64,000 nucleotides of DNA from Pseudomonas sp. Ga0074129. Lineage in GTDB: Bacteria > Pseudomonadota > Gammaproteobacteria > Pseudomonadales > Pseudomonadaceae. Each line of letters opens with the position of its first letter. Positions within the stretch are counted from its first letter, which is position 1. Positions 41,844 to 49,970 of this stretch are shown here, one piece after another. The stretch covers positions 35,717 through 99,716 of the forward strand of contig LNDO01000072.1 in NCBI GenBank assembly GCA_001465025.1, read 5' to 3'. A program made the position numbers and the translations under genes. A model generated the notes under the pieces. That model ran no database searches, was not told the DNA's origin, and saw nothing but the letters and a program-made list of their open reading frames with translations.

Positions 41844-43763
41844 TTAATGTCGGCGTAAAGACCGACGACGCAGCAACCAGACAATCAACAACAAACCACT
41901 CAACACCACCAGGCTCAAGCCCCACTGCAGCGGGCCGGCATAGCGGAACAGGTCAGCCGGATGCAGGCTGGCGGCACGCAACATGCGCGACTCAGCCGCC
42001 GGACCTTGGGTGGGGATGTCGGCCAGACCGTCGCCATCCAGATCAGGCAGGCTGCGAATGTGGTCGAGCAGGCCCTGCCACTCCTTGTATTCCTGCACGC
42101 CGGTTTGCTCAGGGCCGGCATCAATAATCGCTGCTTTGAGCTGCGTCAGGGGCTGACCCTGCGCATCCTTGGGCTGCACGCTGAGCAGGCCTTTGGTCAA
42201 GTCGCTGACCAGCCAGGTGAAGCTGCCCACGTAGCTGGTCGCGCCGATGCTGTAGAGGCGTGTATCGGCCAGATCTAGCGGGGTGTAACCCTTGACCGGG
42301 TCGCCCAGTTCAATCCGGCTAACCCGATCAAACGGCACACGCCAGGGGTTGTAGCTAAACCGCAGGCCGGACACGCGCGGGTAGTAGCTTTTGCTCTCGC
42401 GCAACTGATAGGCCAGCAGCAGCACCTCCAGCAGGTTCTTCAGCTCCTGACCGCTGACATACACCTTGATCAGCGGGTAGCCCGCCGCATCATCCAGCTC
42501 ACCGATCCCCAGCGGGGCAATGCGGAACAAATCGGACACCGCCTGCACGCCGTGCCGCCCCATGATCAGGTTGTCGCGGATGGTGCCGTTGCCGGTGAAC
42601 GAGACATCGCTGCCGGTGGCCTGACGCAAGGCATCGGTGACCAGATTGCCGAGAATCGGGTCGTCAAACGCACGGGTGAGCGTCTTGTCGACTGTGGCCA
42701 GTGGCTGATCAAAGGCATAACCTTTAGGGGCCAGCATCTGCTCGCTGACCACTTGCTTAAAGTCTTCGACTTTGGCGGTGACTGCCGCATCACCAGCAAT
42801 CTGGTCGTTGATCGGGTGCAGTTGATAGTCAACCACCTGCGGCTTGCCGTCGTCGCCCAGACGCATGCGCAGCTCGCCCAGGTGCTGAATTTCCGAACCG
42901 GCTTGCATCACCGGCGTGCGCCCGTTAACCAGCACCGGCTGCGCCAGAGCGGTGTGCGAATGGCCACCGACCACAATATCGATGCCCGGCACCTGCTCAA
43001 CCAGCTCAACCTCTTCGCCGCGCCAGCTGCCATCGTCCTGCTTCACCACGCCCATGTGCGAGAGCAGAATCACCACGTCGGCGCCCTCCTCGCGCAGCTT
43101 GGCGACCATGGTTTGAGCAGTCGCGACCGGATCGGCAAACACCGCCGGTTTGATCATCGGGCTGACTGCCACGGCGTTGTTACCGAGTAGGCCGAACAGG
43201 CCAAAACGAATGCCGCCCTTGTCGATCAGCTTGTACGGCGCAATGCGTCCAGCCTCGTAGTGGGCCTGCAGGCTGTCATCTTCCTTGCGCGCGGGGTCAA
43301 AGCCGAGGTTACTCGACAGCAGCGGCATCAGCGCATCGCCCTTGATCTTGTGCGCCGAGCTGATCATCGCGGCCAAGCCGGCCGGACGAAAATCGAATTC
43401 GTGGTTGCCCAGGGTCGCTGCGTCATAGCCCAGCTCGGTCATCAGGCGCAGCTCGCCACCGGTTTCGCGGGTCACGGTGTGAAACAGCGTGCCCATGCTG
43501 AAGTCGCCGCCATCGAGCAGCAGCACCGGTTGCTCGCCAGCAGCAGCGCGGCGCTGCTCCAGCAATGTGGCCAGGCGCGCGACGCCGCCGACGGTATCGT
43601 CATCGCCGGTGGTCGCGGGGGAATATTCGTTGTTCGGGCCAAAACCGAGCAAGCGTGATTGCCAGTCGTTGGTGTGCAGGATGGTGAAACTGCGCTCGGC
43701 ACTGGTGGCCTGAGCGGTGGCGAATAAGCAGAACACTGCAAGCAACGAAGCAGACAGGCGCAT
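41844..43763 (-). CDS. 5'-nucleotidase/UshA-family metallophosphatase with C-terminal membrane anchor
   Basis: A 639-residue exported enzyme. A signal peptide ends near TAQATSA. The calcineurin-like phosphoesterase domain has ILHTNDWQSR (about residues 28-37), LLLDGGDFSMG, TLGNHEFDFRP and VVGGHSHT. The 5'-nucleotidase C-terminal domain holds GNLVTDALRQATGSDVSF and NGTIRDNL. A hydrophobic helix (WGLSLVVLSGLLLIVWLLRR) ends the protein, so it should stay in the inner membrane facing the periplasm, unlike soluble E. coli UshA. It probably salvages nucleotides or related phosphate esters; the substrate is inferred. Confidence 0.92.
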   Translation of the reverse strand: MRLSASLLAVFCLFATAQATSAERSFTILHTNDWQSRLLGFGPNNEYSPATTGDDDTVGGVARLATLLEQRRAAAGEQPVLLLDGGDFSMGTLFHTVTRETGGELRLMTELGYDAATLGNHEFDFRPAGLAAMISSAHKIKGDALMPLLSSNLGFDPARKEDDSLQAHYEAGRIAPYKLIDKGGIRFGLFGLLGNNAVAVSPMIKPAVFADPVATAQTMVAKLREEGADVVILLSHMGVVKQDDGSWRGEEVELVEQVPGIDIVVGGHSHTALAQPVLVNGRTPVMQAGSEIQHLGELRMRLGDDGKPQVVDYQLHPINDQIAGDAAVTAKVEDFKQVVSEQMLAPKGYAFDQPLATVDKTLTRAFDDPILGNLVTDALRQATGSDVSFTGNGTIRDNLIMGRHGVQAVSDLFRIAPLGIGELDDAAGYPLIKVYVSGQELKNLLEVLLLAYQLRESKSYYPRVSGLRFSYNPWRVPFDRVSRIELGDPVKGYTPLDLADTRLYSIGATSYVGSFTWLVSDLTKGLLSVQPKDAQGQPLTQLKAAIIDAGPEQTGVQEYKEWQGLLDHIRSLPDLDGDGLADIPTQGPAAESRMLRAASLHPADLFRYAGPLQWGLSLVVLSGLLLIVWLLRRRSLRRH

Positions 43764-43891
43764 GACAGATCCTTAGGGCAATGGGCGATAAACGCGGCTG
43801 CCGGGAGTATGCGACAAGCCCAGCGCCAGGTCAGCGGCGAATAGCGCCGCCGACGGTAGCCAATCGTGTCAGTGCATGGCCGAACAGGGAT

Positions 43892-44344
43892 CTAGTCAAA
43901 CAGTGGGCAGACCATCACCAAGGCATCCTCACGGCCACCGACGGCTGGGTAGTAATCGCGACGCCGGCCAACCTCGTTAAAGCCGTAGCGCTCATACAGG
44001 CGGTAGGCCACCTTATTACTCGCGCGCACCTCCAGAAAACAGTCATTGGCACCCTGCTTCTGGGCCTCCTGCATCAGGTGTTCGAGCAGTTTTAAACCCA
44101 GACCACGTCCCTGGCTTTCCGCCTTGACGGTGATATTGAGCAGGTGCGCCTCGTCCATGATGATCTGGATCACGCCGTGGCCGACCTGCTGCTGGCCTTC
44201 AAACATCACCCAGCAGTTATAAGCGGTCAGGCTGTCGGTAAAGATGCCGCGCGTCCAAGGGTGGCTGAAGGCGGCATATTCGATTTTCAGCACCGCATCG
44301 ATGTCCGCCGCTGTCATCGGGCGGAAGCTGATTGCATCACTCAT
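43892..44344 (-). CDS. rimI: Ribosomal protein S18 N-alanine acetyltransferase
   Basis: GNAT-family acetyltransferase that modifies the N terminus of ribosomal protein S18 (and EF-Tu in some species). The 150-residue protein has the acetyl-CoA loop VKAESQGRGLGLKLLEHLM and the RimI-typical EVRASNKVAYRLYERYGFNEVGRRRDYY. It lies 55 bp after the putative holD gene, the same pairing (holD-rimI) as in E. coli. Confidence 0.95.
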   Translation of the reverse strand: MSDAISFRPMTAADIDAVLKIEYAAFSHPWTRGIFTDSLTAYNCWVMFEGQQQVGHGVIQIIMDEAHLLNITVKAESQGRGLGLKLLEHLMQEAQKQGANDCFLEVRASNKVAYRLYERYGFNEVGRRRDYYPAVGGREDALVMVCPLFD

Positions 44345-44399
44345 TCAGGTTGACTCGGCAAACGGTAGAAACCCAGCCAAGCGGCCGGGAAAGAAGTCT

Positions 44400-45221
44400 T
44401 CAATTGGCAGCCAACCAGCGCTGACGCACGCGGCGCATGGCTTGCCACAGCTCACGCTTGCGTTCTGGCTCATCCATCAGCAGTTCCAGGCCCGGCAGCG
44501 CCCAGGCAGCGCCCAGCCCCTCGACCTGCAGCTCGCGGTTGTAGGCATCAGCAGTGGCTTCCCCGGCAAAACGAATCGCCGGCAGCCCCACCAGCCATAG
44601 GCAACTGCACGGTTCCTGCTCTTCCAGCCGCGCGCCGACAAAACTCTGCACATATTCCAGCGCCGCTTGCGGACCCTGGTCGATCTGCCCGCGCACCAGC
44701 AGCGGCCAGCGCACCGGCTCGCCAATCAGTTGCGGACTGTCCGGTAGACCGGCTGCACGCAGCAGATCCTTGAGCAGCAGATACGCCGGATCGCGCCCTT
44801 GCAGTGGCTCGCCGGTGGGCAATTCGACCAGTACTGCACAGGCGCCAGCACGCAGCAATTGCAGGGCAAAACGCGGTGGTGCGACGGGCGTTGGCTGGGA
44901 CGTGACCTGCGTTTCGGCGTCGACTGTAGCCGGTTCCACCTTGGCCATGCGCCCCTGAGGCGCCGGACGCGGCACTTCGATCTTAGGGCGGGTAACTGCC
45001 TCGACAACGGCGGTTTCGGCACGCGGCGGCTCATAGGCCGGCACAGCTTCAGCCACCGCCTGTGGCACGGCAGCGGCTACCTCCTGCTCAGGCTCGGCCT
45101 CAACCAGCGGCTGCAGCAACTCCGGGCGCGAGGGCGCAGCAAACGGTAACTCCACACGCGGCAGCCAACTGGCCACCTGCATGGCGCTCAGGTAGGCACG
45201 ACGGCGCAGTTCTGCAATCAA
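44400..45221 (-). CDS. holD: Probable DNA polymerase III psi subunit (divergent, long HolD)
   Basis: A 273-residue protein with three parts: an N-terminal conserved segment [20 protein letters not shown], a Pro/Glu/Val/Ala-rich linker (about residues 40-115), and a folded domain (about 118-270) beginning [20 protein letters not shown] and ending [16 protein letters not shown]. Similarity to E. coli psi is low. The case rests on position directly upstream of rimI, the short N-terminal peptide followed by a linker, and my recollection that pseudomonad psi is larger and cryptic. The likely start is TTG at 45221, overlapping the leuA TGA (TTGA); ATG at 45182 is an alternative. Confidence 0.6.
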   Translation of the reverse strand: MIAELRRRAYLSAMQVASWLPRVELPFAAPSRPELLQPLVEAEPEQEVAAAVPQAVAEAVPAYEPPRAETAVVEAVTRPKIEVPRPAPQGRMAKVEPATVDAETQVTSQPTPVAPPRFALQLLRAGACAVLVELPTGEPLQGRDPAYLLLKDLLRAAGLPDSPQLIGEPVRWPLLVRGQIDQGPQAALEYVQSFVGARLEEQEPCSCLWLVGLPAIRFAGEATADAYNRELQVEGLGAAWALPGLELLMDEPERKRELWQAMRRVRQRWLAAN

Positions 45222-46765
45222 ACGTCAGCCGCCTGTGGATGCGCCTTCTGCCCGGCCTGCATCAGGTTCAAGGCATTGACATAGGCCTTGGCTGAGGCCA
45301 CGAGGATATCGGTGTCGGCGCCATTGCCGTTGACGATGCGCCCGCCCTTTTCCAGACGAACCGTCACTTCACCTTGCGAGTCGGTGCCCTGGGTGATGGC
45401 GTTGACCGAATACAACTGCAGATTGGCCTCGGAGCGGGCAATCGATTCGATGGCCTTGAAGGTGGCATCCACCGGCCCCGAACCCTGGGCATTACCACTG
45501 CGCTCGGCACCTTCCACGCTGACCACAACCTGCGCCTGCGGCACTTCGCCCGTTTTGCTCGCCACGTCCAAAGTAATCAGCTTGAAGTGCTCCGGTGCCT
45601 CTTCGGCCAACGTATCGGACACCAGGGCCTGCAGGTCTTCATCGAAAATCTCATGTTTTTTGTCAGCCAAATCCTTGAAGCGAGCAAAGGCTGCATTCAG
45701 CTCAGCCTCGCCGGCCAGCACGATCCCCAGCTCGTCCAGACGCGAACGGAAGGCGTTGCGCCCGGACAACTTGCCCAGCGACAACTTATTGGTGTGCCAG
45801 CCCACTGACTGGGCAGACATGATTTCGTAGGTTTCGCGGTGCTTGAGTACGCCGTCCTGGTGAATACCGGACTCGTGGGCAAAGGCATTGGCGCCGACAA
45901 TGGCTTTGTTCGGCTGCACTGGGAAACCGGTGATGCCCGAGACCATGCGCGAAGTGCTGAGGATGTGCGGGGTATCGATACGCGTGTGCACGCCGAGCAA
46001 ATCTTCACGGGTCTTGATCGCCATAACGATCTCTTCCAGCGCGGCATTACCGGCGCGCTCACCGAGACCGTTGATGGTGCACTCCACCTGGCGTGCACCG
46101 GCCACCACGGCGGCCAGCGAGTTGGCCACGGCCAGGCCCAGGTCGTTGTGGCAGTGCACGGAGAACACCGCCTTGTCGGCGTTGGGTACGCGGTTGATCA
46201 ACTGGCGGATGGTCTCGGCGTACTGATGCGGAATGGCATAGCCCACGGTATCGGGGATGTTGATCGTGCGCGCGCCCGCGTTGATCGCCGCTTCGACGAT
46301 GCGGCAGAGGAAATCAATCTCCGAACGGCCAGCATCCTCACAGGAGAACTCGACATCGCTGCACAGGTTGCGCGCACGCTTGATCGCATGCACAGCCTGC
46401 TCCACCACCTGATCCGGCTGCATGCGCAGCTTGTACTGCATGTGGATCGGGCTGGTGGCGATAAAGGTGTGGATACGCCCGGAGTTAGCCCCCTTGAGCG
46501 CTTCAGCGGCGCGGTCAATGTCCGCGTCCAACGCGCGCGACAGGCTGCACACGGTACTGTCTTTGATGCTGTCGGCAATCGCCTTGACCGCGGCAAAGTC
46601 GCCCGGGCTGGCGATGGCAAAGCCGGCTTCGATGACATCGACTTTGAGCCGCTCCAAGGCCTTGGCGATGCGCAGCTTTTCTTCACCGGTCATCGACGCG
46701 CCGGGGCTCTGCTCGCCGTCACGCAGGGTGGTATCGAAAATAATGACGCGGTCGTTGCTGCTCAT
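45218..46765 (-). CDS. leuA: 2-isopropylmalate synthase
   Basis: Condenses acetyl-CoA with 2-oxoisovalerate, the first committed step of leucine synthesis. The 515-residue protein is the type I form. Its TIM barrel starts [19 protein letters not shown], the metal-binding [16 protein letters not shown] follows, then [14 protein letters not shown] and [15 protein letters not shown]-terminal LeuA dimer domain (about residues 385-505) should give leucine feedback control. The frame stays open 82 codons upstream through repeat sequence; ATG at 46765 gives the proper start MSSNDRV. It overlaps the holD gene by four bases. Confidence 0.96.
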   Translation of the reverse strand: MSSNDRVIIFDTTLRDGEQSPGASMTGEEKLRIAKALERLKVDVIEAGFAIASPGDFAAVKAIADSIKDSTVCSLSRALDADIDRAAEALKGANSGRIHTFIATSPIHMQYKLRMQPDQVVEQAVHAIKRARNLCSDVEFSCEDAGRSEIDFLCRIVEAAINAGARTINIPDTVGYAIPHQYAETIRQLINRVPNADKAVFSVHCHNDLGLAVANSLAAVVAGARQVECTINGLGERAGNAALEEIVMAIKTREDLLGVHTRIDTPHILSTSRMVSGITGFPVQPNKAIVGANAFAHESGIHQDGVLKHRETYEIMSAQSVGWHTNKLSLGKLSGRNAFRSRLDELGIVLAGEAELNAAFARFKDLADKKHEIFDEDLQALVSDTLAEEAPEHFKLITLDVASKTGEVPQAQVVVSVEGAERSGNAQGSGPVDATFKAIESIARSEANLQLYSVNAITQGTDSQGEVTVRLEKGGRIVNGNGADTDILVASAKAYVNALNLMQAGQKAHPQAADV

Positions 46766-46878
46766 GCTGGTGTCCTCACGGAGTCGCCGTAGCACGCACC
46801 CGACATTGGGGCGCGTGTCGATAAGTTTTGATTGTCGCGTGAAATGCCGCAGGCGGGAAGCGCGGCGCACATGGATGC

Positions 46879-47018
46879 CACGTCGCGGGTAAAGCTCAGC
46901 CCACCGATTGATCGCACACACCGGCACGTCGCGGCTAAAACGGGATGCCGCCCAGCCTCTTCCACAGATTGATCGCACAGACCGGCAAGTCACGGCTGAA
47001 GCCCCTCCCACTCGGCAT
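46879..47018. repeat. Cluster of three REP-like repeats upstream of leuA
   Basis: Three successive units begin CACGTCGCGGG (46879), CACGTCGCGGC (46925) and CAAGTCACGGC (46986). The first two end with GATTGATCGCACA-x-ACCGG. On the minus strand each resembles GTGGGAGGGGCTTTAGCCGCGAC, a common Pseudomonas REP type with a GGCTT/AGCC hairpin. Units 1 and 2 are degraded in the hairpin; unit 3 is best preserved. They lie 110-250 bp before the leuA start in a 520-bp gene-free stretch (46766-47285). Confidence 0.75.
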
Positions 47019-47028
47019 GTAGCTACAA

Positions 47029-47055
47029 GGATGGATGTCGCTGTTTACATCCACC
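47029..47055. repeat. GGATGGATG inverted repeat, copy 1
   Basis: GGATGGATG and CATCCACC flank TCGCTGTTTA. Nearly the same 26 bases, with the middle GCTGTTT, recur at 48590-48616 upstream of the polyamine dehydrogenase gene. It is a dispersed intergenic palindrome. Confidence 0.6.
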
Positions 47056-47083
47056 ATTGTTCGCGCATCGAACTCCAGATAGC

Positions 47084-47110
47084 AAAACGCCCGCCGAGAG
47101 GGCGGGCGTT
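47084..47110 (-). terminator. Terminator downstream of the carboxynorspermidine synthase gene
   Basis: AACGCCCGCC (47086-47095) and GGCGGGCGTT (47101-47110) form a ten-bp stem with a five-base loop; on the minus strand it is followed by TT, giving TTTT in all. It faces the gene at 47286-48530, with palindromic element B lying in between. Confidence 0.65.
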
Positions 47111-47143
47111 AGGCTGATTGAGCGAGCTAGAGCGAGACAAGGC

Positions 47144-47258
47144 AAAAACAGGCGGGAAAGCGGAGTTTACTGCTGTAAATGAGCATTACTCGCTCCGCTC
47201 GCCCTTCGGGCCGGCCTAAAGGCCGTTCGGTGGCAAGCCACCGTTCCCGCCTGTTTTT
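47144..47258. repeat. Long palindromic intergenic element, copy B
   Basis: Perfect 15-bp outer arms AAAAACAGGCGGGAA (47144-47158) and TTCCCGCCTGTTTTT (47244-47258). Inside are GCGGAGTTTAC-TGCT-GTAAATGAGC (47160-47184), the same core as copy A, plus two internal hairpins (GGCC..GGCC and CGGTGGC/GCCACCG). It lies 28 bp after the stop of the polyamine dehydrogenase gene. Arms differ between the copies while the core is conserved. Confidence 0.85.
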
Positions 47259-47285
47259 AACGCCGTATCGCCGACGCGCAGCCAA

Positions 47286-48530
47286 TCAGAGGGCTTGATC
47301 CCACGGACGGTCGCCATTGGCGTCTTTAATCCGGGTCGGCAGCCCCATGACATCGAGCAGTTTGAGGAACGGCTCAGCCGGCAACTCTTCAACGTTGGCC
47401 ATGCGCGCCACATCCCAGTCACCACGTGCCACCAGCAGTGCAGCCGCGACCGGCGGTACGCCAGCGGTGTAGGAAATGCCCTGGCTGTCGGTTTCCACAT
47501 ACGCATCTTTGTGGTCGGCGACGTTGTAGATAAACAGCTCGGTTGGCTTGCCATCTTTGGTGCCTTTAACCAAGTCACCAATACAGGTCTTACCGCTATA
47601 ACCCGGCGCCAGCGAGGACGGATCGGGCAGCACGGCCTTGACCAGTTTCAGCGGCACAACTTCGAGGCCTTCGGCGGTTTTTACTGGCTGCTCGGAGAGC
47701 AGGCCGAGGTTTCTTAGCACGGTAAACACATTGATGTAGTGCTCGCCGAAGCTCATCCAGAAACGCACGTTGGGCACGTTCAGGTGTTTGGACAGGGAAT
47801 GCACTTCGTCATGCCCGGTCAGGTACAGATTCTGTTCGCCGACTACCGGCAAATCGTCGGTGCGTTTGACTTCAAACATGCTGTTGCTGGTCCACTGGCT
47901 GTTCTGCCAGCTCCAGACTTGGCCGGTGAATTCACGGAAATTGATTTCCGGATCAAAATTGGTGGCGAAGTACTTGCCGTGGGAACCGGCGTTGACGTCG
48001 AGGATGTCGATCGACTCGATGCTGTCGAAGTACTGTTGCTGCGCCAGTGCAGCGTAGGCATTGACCACGCCCGGATCGAAACCGACGCCGAGGATGGCGG
48101 TCACGCCTTTTTCCTGGCATTCGTCCAGGTGCTTCCACTCGTAGTTACCGTACCAAGGCGGCGTTTCGCAAATCTTGCCCGGTTCTTCGTGGATGGCGGT
48201 GTCGAGGTAGGCCACGCCAGTATCAATACAGGCGCGCAGCACCGACATATTGAGGAAGGCCGAACCCACGTTGATGACGATCTGCGATTCGGTTTCGCGG
48301 ATCAGTGCTTTGGTTGCTTCAATATCCAGCGCATTGAGGGCAAAGGCCTTGATCTCGGCCGGCTGTTTCAGACTGCCCTTGGCGTTAACGCTGTCGATGA
48401 TGGCCTGGCATTTGGAGATGTTGCGCGACGCGATAGCAATGCGACCCAGTTCGTCGTTGTGCTGCGCGCACTTGTGGGCCACCACCTTGGCGACACCTCC
48501 TGCACCAATGATCAGAACATTCTTCTTCAA
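47286..48530 (-). CDS. Carboxynorspermidine/carboxyspermidine dehydrogenase (saccharopine dehydrogenase family)
   Basis: A 414-residue NAD(P)-binding protein with KNVLIIGAGGVAKVVAHKCAQ at the start and the saccharopine dehydrogenase fold. The family also includes lysine-pathway enzymes. The neighbour nspC indicates the polyamine route, in which this enzyme joins aspartate semialdehyde to a diamine. The frame begins with GTG at 48539, but GTG abuts an AGGAG site. TTG at 48530 lies eight bases after AGGAGG and gives MKKNVLIIG, the family start, so TTG is preferred. A repeat-bearing 134-bp gap separates it from nspC, which reads toward it. Confidence 0.88.
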   Translation of the reverse strand: MKKNVLIIGAGGVAKVVAHKCAQHNDELGRIAIASRNISKCQAIIDSVNAKGSLKQPAEIKAFALNALDIEATKALIRETESQIVINVGSAFLNMSVLRACIDTGVAYLDTAIHEEPGKICETPPWYGNYEWKHLDECQEKGVTAILGVGFDPGVVNAYAALAQQQYFDSIESIDILDVNAGSHGKYFATNFDPEINFREFTGQVWSWQNSQWTSNSMFEVKRTDDLPVVGEQNLYLTGHDEVHSLSKHLNVPNVRFWMSFGEHYINVFTVLRNLGLLSEQPVKTAEGLEVVPLKLVKAVLPDPSSLAPGYSGKTCIGDLVKGTKDGKPTELFIYNVADHKDAYVETDSQGISYTAGVPPVAAALLVARGDWDVARMANVEELPAEPFLKLLDVMGLPTRIKDANGDRPWDQAL

Positions 48531-48589
48531 TTGTTTCACCTCCTGGGTACTGCGTTATTGAGAGAGTTGCAGCGGGTTTACAACACCTA

Positions 48590-48660
48590 GGGTGGATGAC
48601 GCTGTTTGCATCCACCTGTGTGATTGCAGAGCGGTGGACGGAAAGCGCCGTCCACCCTAC
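48590..48660. repeat. Double GGTGGA palindrome between nspC and the dehydrogenase gene
   Basis: Two hairpins in a row: GGTGGATG...CATCCACC (48591-48616) and GGTGGACG...CGTCCACC (48633-48656), the pair bounded by TAGGGTGG and CCACCCTA. The first is nearly identical to 47029-47055. The motif is a common Pseudomonas intergenic repeat. Its position between two genes of one pathway could affect mRNA processing. Confidence 0.75.
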
Positions 48661-48663
48661 GGA

Positions 48664-49761
48664 TCAGCTGAGGCTGGACAGGTAATCGTCAAAGCCAAAT
48701 TCGCGCACCACCTCGACGCTGCCGTCGAGTTGTTTGACCACGATGGACGGCATTTTCAGGCCGTTGAACCAGTTCTTCTTGACCATGGTGTAACCAGCAG
48801 CGTCGATAAACGACAGGCGATCACCGATAGCCAGTGGCTTGTCGAATTTATACTCACCGAAGATGTCACCGGCCAGGCACGACTTGCCGCACACCATGTA
48901 GGTGTACTCACCGTTACAGGGTTCCATCTTGGCGTTCAGGCGGTAGATCAGCAGGTCAAGCATGTGCGCTTCGATCGAGCTGTCGACCACGGCCAGGTGC
49001 TTGCCGTTGTACAGGGTGTCGAGCACTGTGACTTCCAGCGAGGAACTCAGGGTGATCGCCGCTTCGCCCGGTTCCAGATAGACCTGCACACCGAAACGCT
49101 CGGAGAAGGCCTTGAGCCGCGCGCAGAACTGATCCAGCGGATAGTCGTCGCCTGTGAAGTGAATGCCGCCACCGAGGCTGACCCACTCGACCTGCTCCAG
49201 AAGATGGCCGAAGCGCTCTTCGATGGTCGTCAGCATCTGGTCGAACAGCTCGAAGCTGCCGTTCTCGCAGTTGTTGTGGAACATAAAGCCGCTGATCTTA
49301 TCCATCACGGCGGCGATCTTTTCCGGGTCCCACTCGCCCAGGCGGCTGAACGGGCGCGCCGGGTCGGCCAGCAGGTAATCAGAGCTGCTCACCTGTGGAT
49401 TCACACGCAAGCCACGGATGGTGCCTTCAGTCTGCTCGGCAAAGCGCTCCAGCTGACCGATGGAGTTGAAGATGATCTTGTCGCAGTTGGCGACCATCTC
49501 TTCGATTTCATCATCGGCCCAGGCCACGCTGTAGGCGTGGGTTTCACCGGAGAACTTCTGCCGGCCGAGCTTCAACTCATAGAGGGACGATGAGGTTGTG
49601 CCGTCCATATATTGCTGCATCAGGTCGAACACCGACCAAGTGGCGAAGCATTTGAGCGCCAGCAGCGCCTTGGCCCCGGAGTGCTCGCGCACGTAGGCGA
49701 TCTTCTCCAGATTGCCCAGCAGCTTTTGTTTGTCGATCAGGTAGTAAGGCGTTTTGATCAT
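48664..49761 (-). CDS. nspC: Carboxynorspermidine decarboxylase
   Basis: PLP-dependent alanine racemase-fold decarboxylase that turns carboxy(nor)spermidine into (nor)spermidine. The 365-residue product has the PLP lysine in ALLALKCFATW (Lys37) and the start MIKTPYYLIDKQKLLGNL. The phosphate-binding Gly-rich VSLGGGIHF and the active-site Cys region YMVCGKSCLAGDIFGEY follow. The frame is open 29 codons upstream; ATG at 49761 gives the family N terminus. It precedes the dehydrogenase gene on the same strand and probably shares its transcript. Confidence 0.92.
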   Translation of the reverse strand: MIKTPYYLIDKQKLLGNLEKIAYVREHSGAKALLALKCFATWSVFDLMQQYMDGTTSSSLYELKLGRQKFSGETHAYSVAWADDEIEEMVANCDKIIFNSIGQLERFAEQTEGTIRGLRVNPQVSSSDYLLADPARPFSRLGEWDPEKIAAVMDKISGFMFHNNCENGSFELFDQMLTTIEERFGHLLEQVEWVSLGGGIHFTGDDYPLDQFCARLKAFSERFGVQVYLEPGEAAITLSSSLEVTVLDTLYNGKHLAVVDSSIEAHMLDLLIYRLNAKMEPCNGEYTYMVCGKSCLAGDIFGEYKFDKPLAIGDRLSFIDAAGYTMVKKNWFNGLKMPSIVVKQLDGSVEVVREFGFDDYLSSLS

Positions 49762-49970
49762 GGCGCTGCCCCTGCAAGGTCGGCTAATGGGGAGCAAAGA
49801 TGTTCCCCCCAAAAAAGTGGAGGCGAATTGTGCCGACAACCGGCGCATATCGAAAGGGTAACGGGGCTTTTTTGTCCAACCAATGATTAGCGGTCACGCT
49901 GGCAGTGCATCTACAGGATGCCCAGTACCCATGCGAAGGAAGGATAACCGCCGTGCATGACAGCGGCGTT

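Noticed and set aside
43830-43850. GC-rich hairpin between rimI and the 5'-nucleotidase gene as a terminator
   Set aside because: The GCGGCG/CGCCGC stem is short and has no T tract on either strand.
46766-47011. N-terminal extension of leuA by 82 residues
   Set aside because: The extension translates REP-like repeats and is Arg/Cys rich; family proteins start at MSSNDRV. No ribosome site supports the upstream start.
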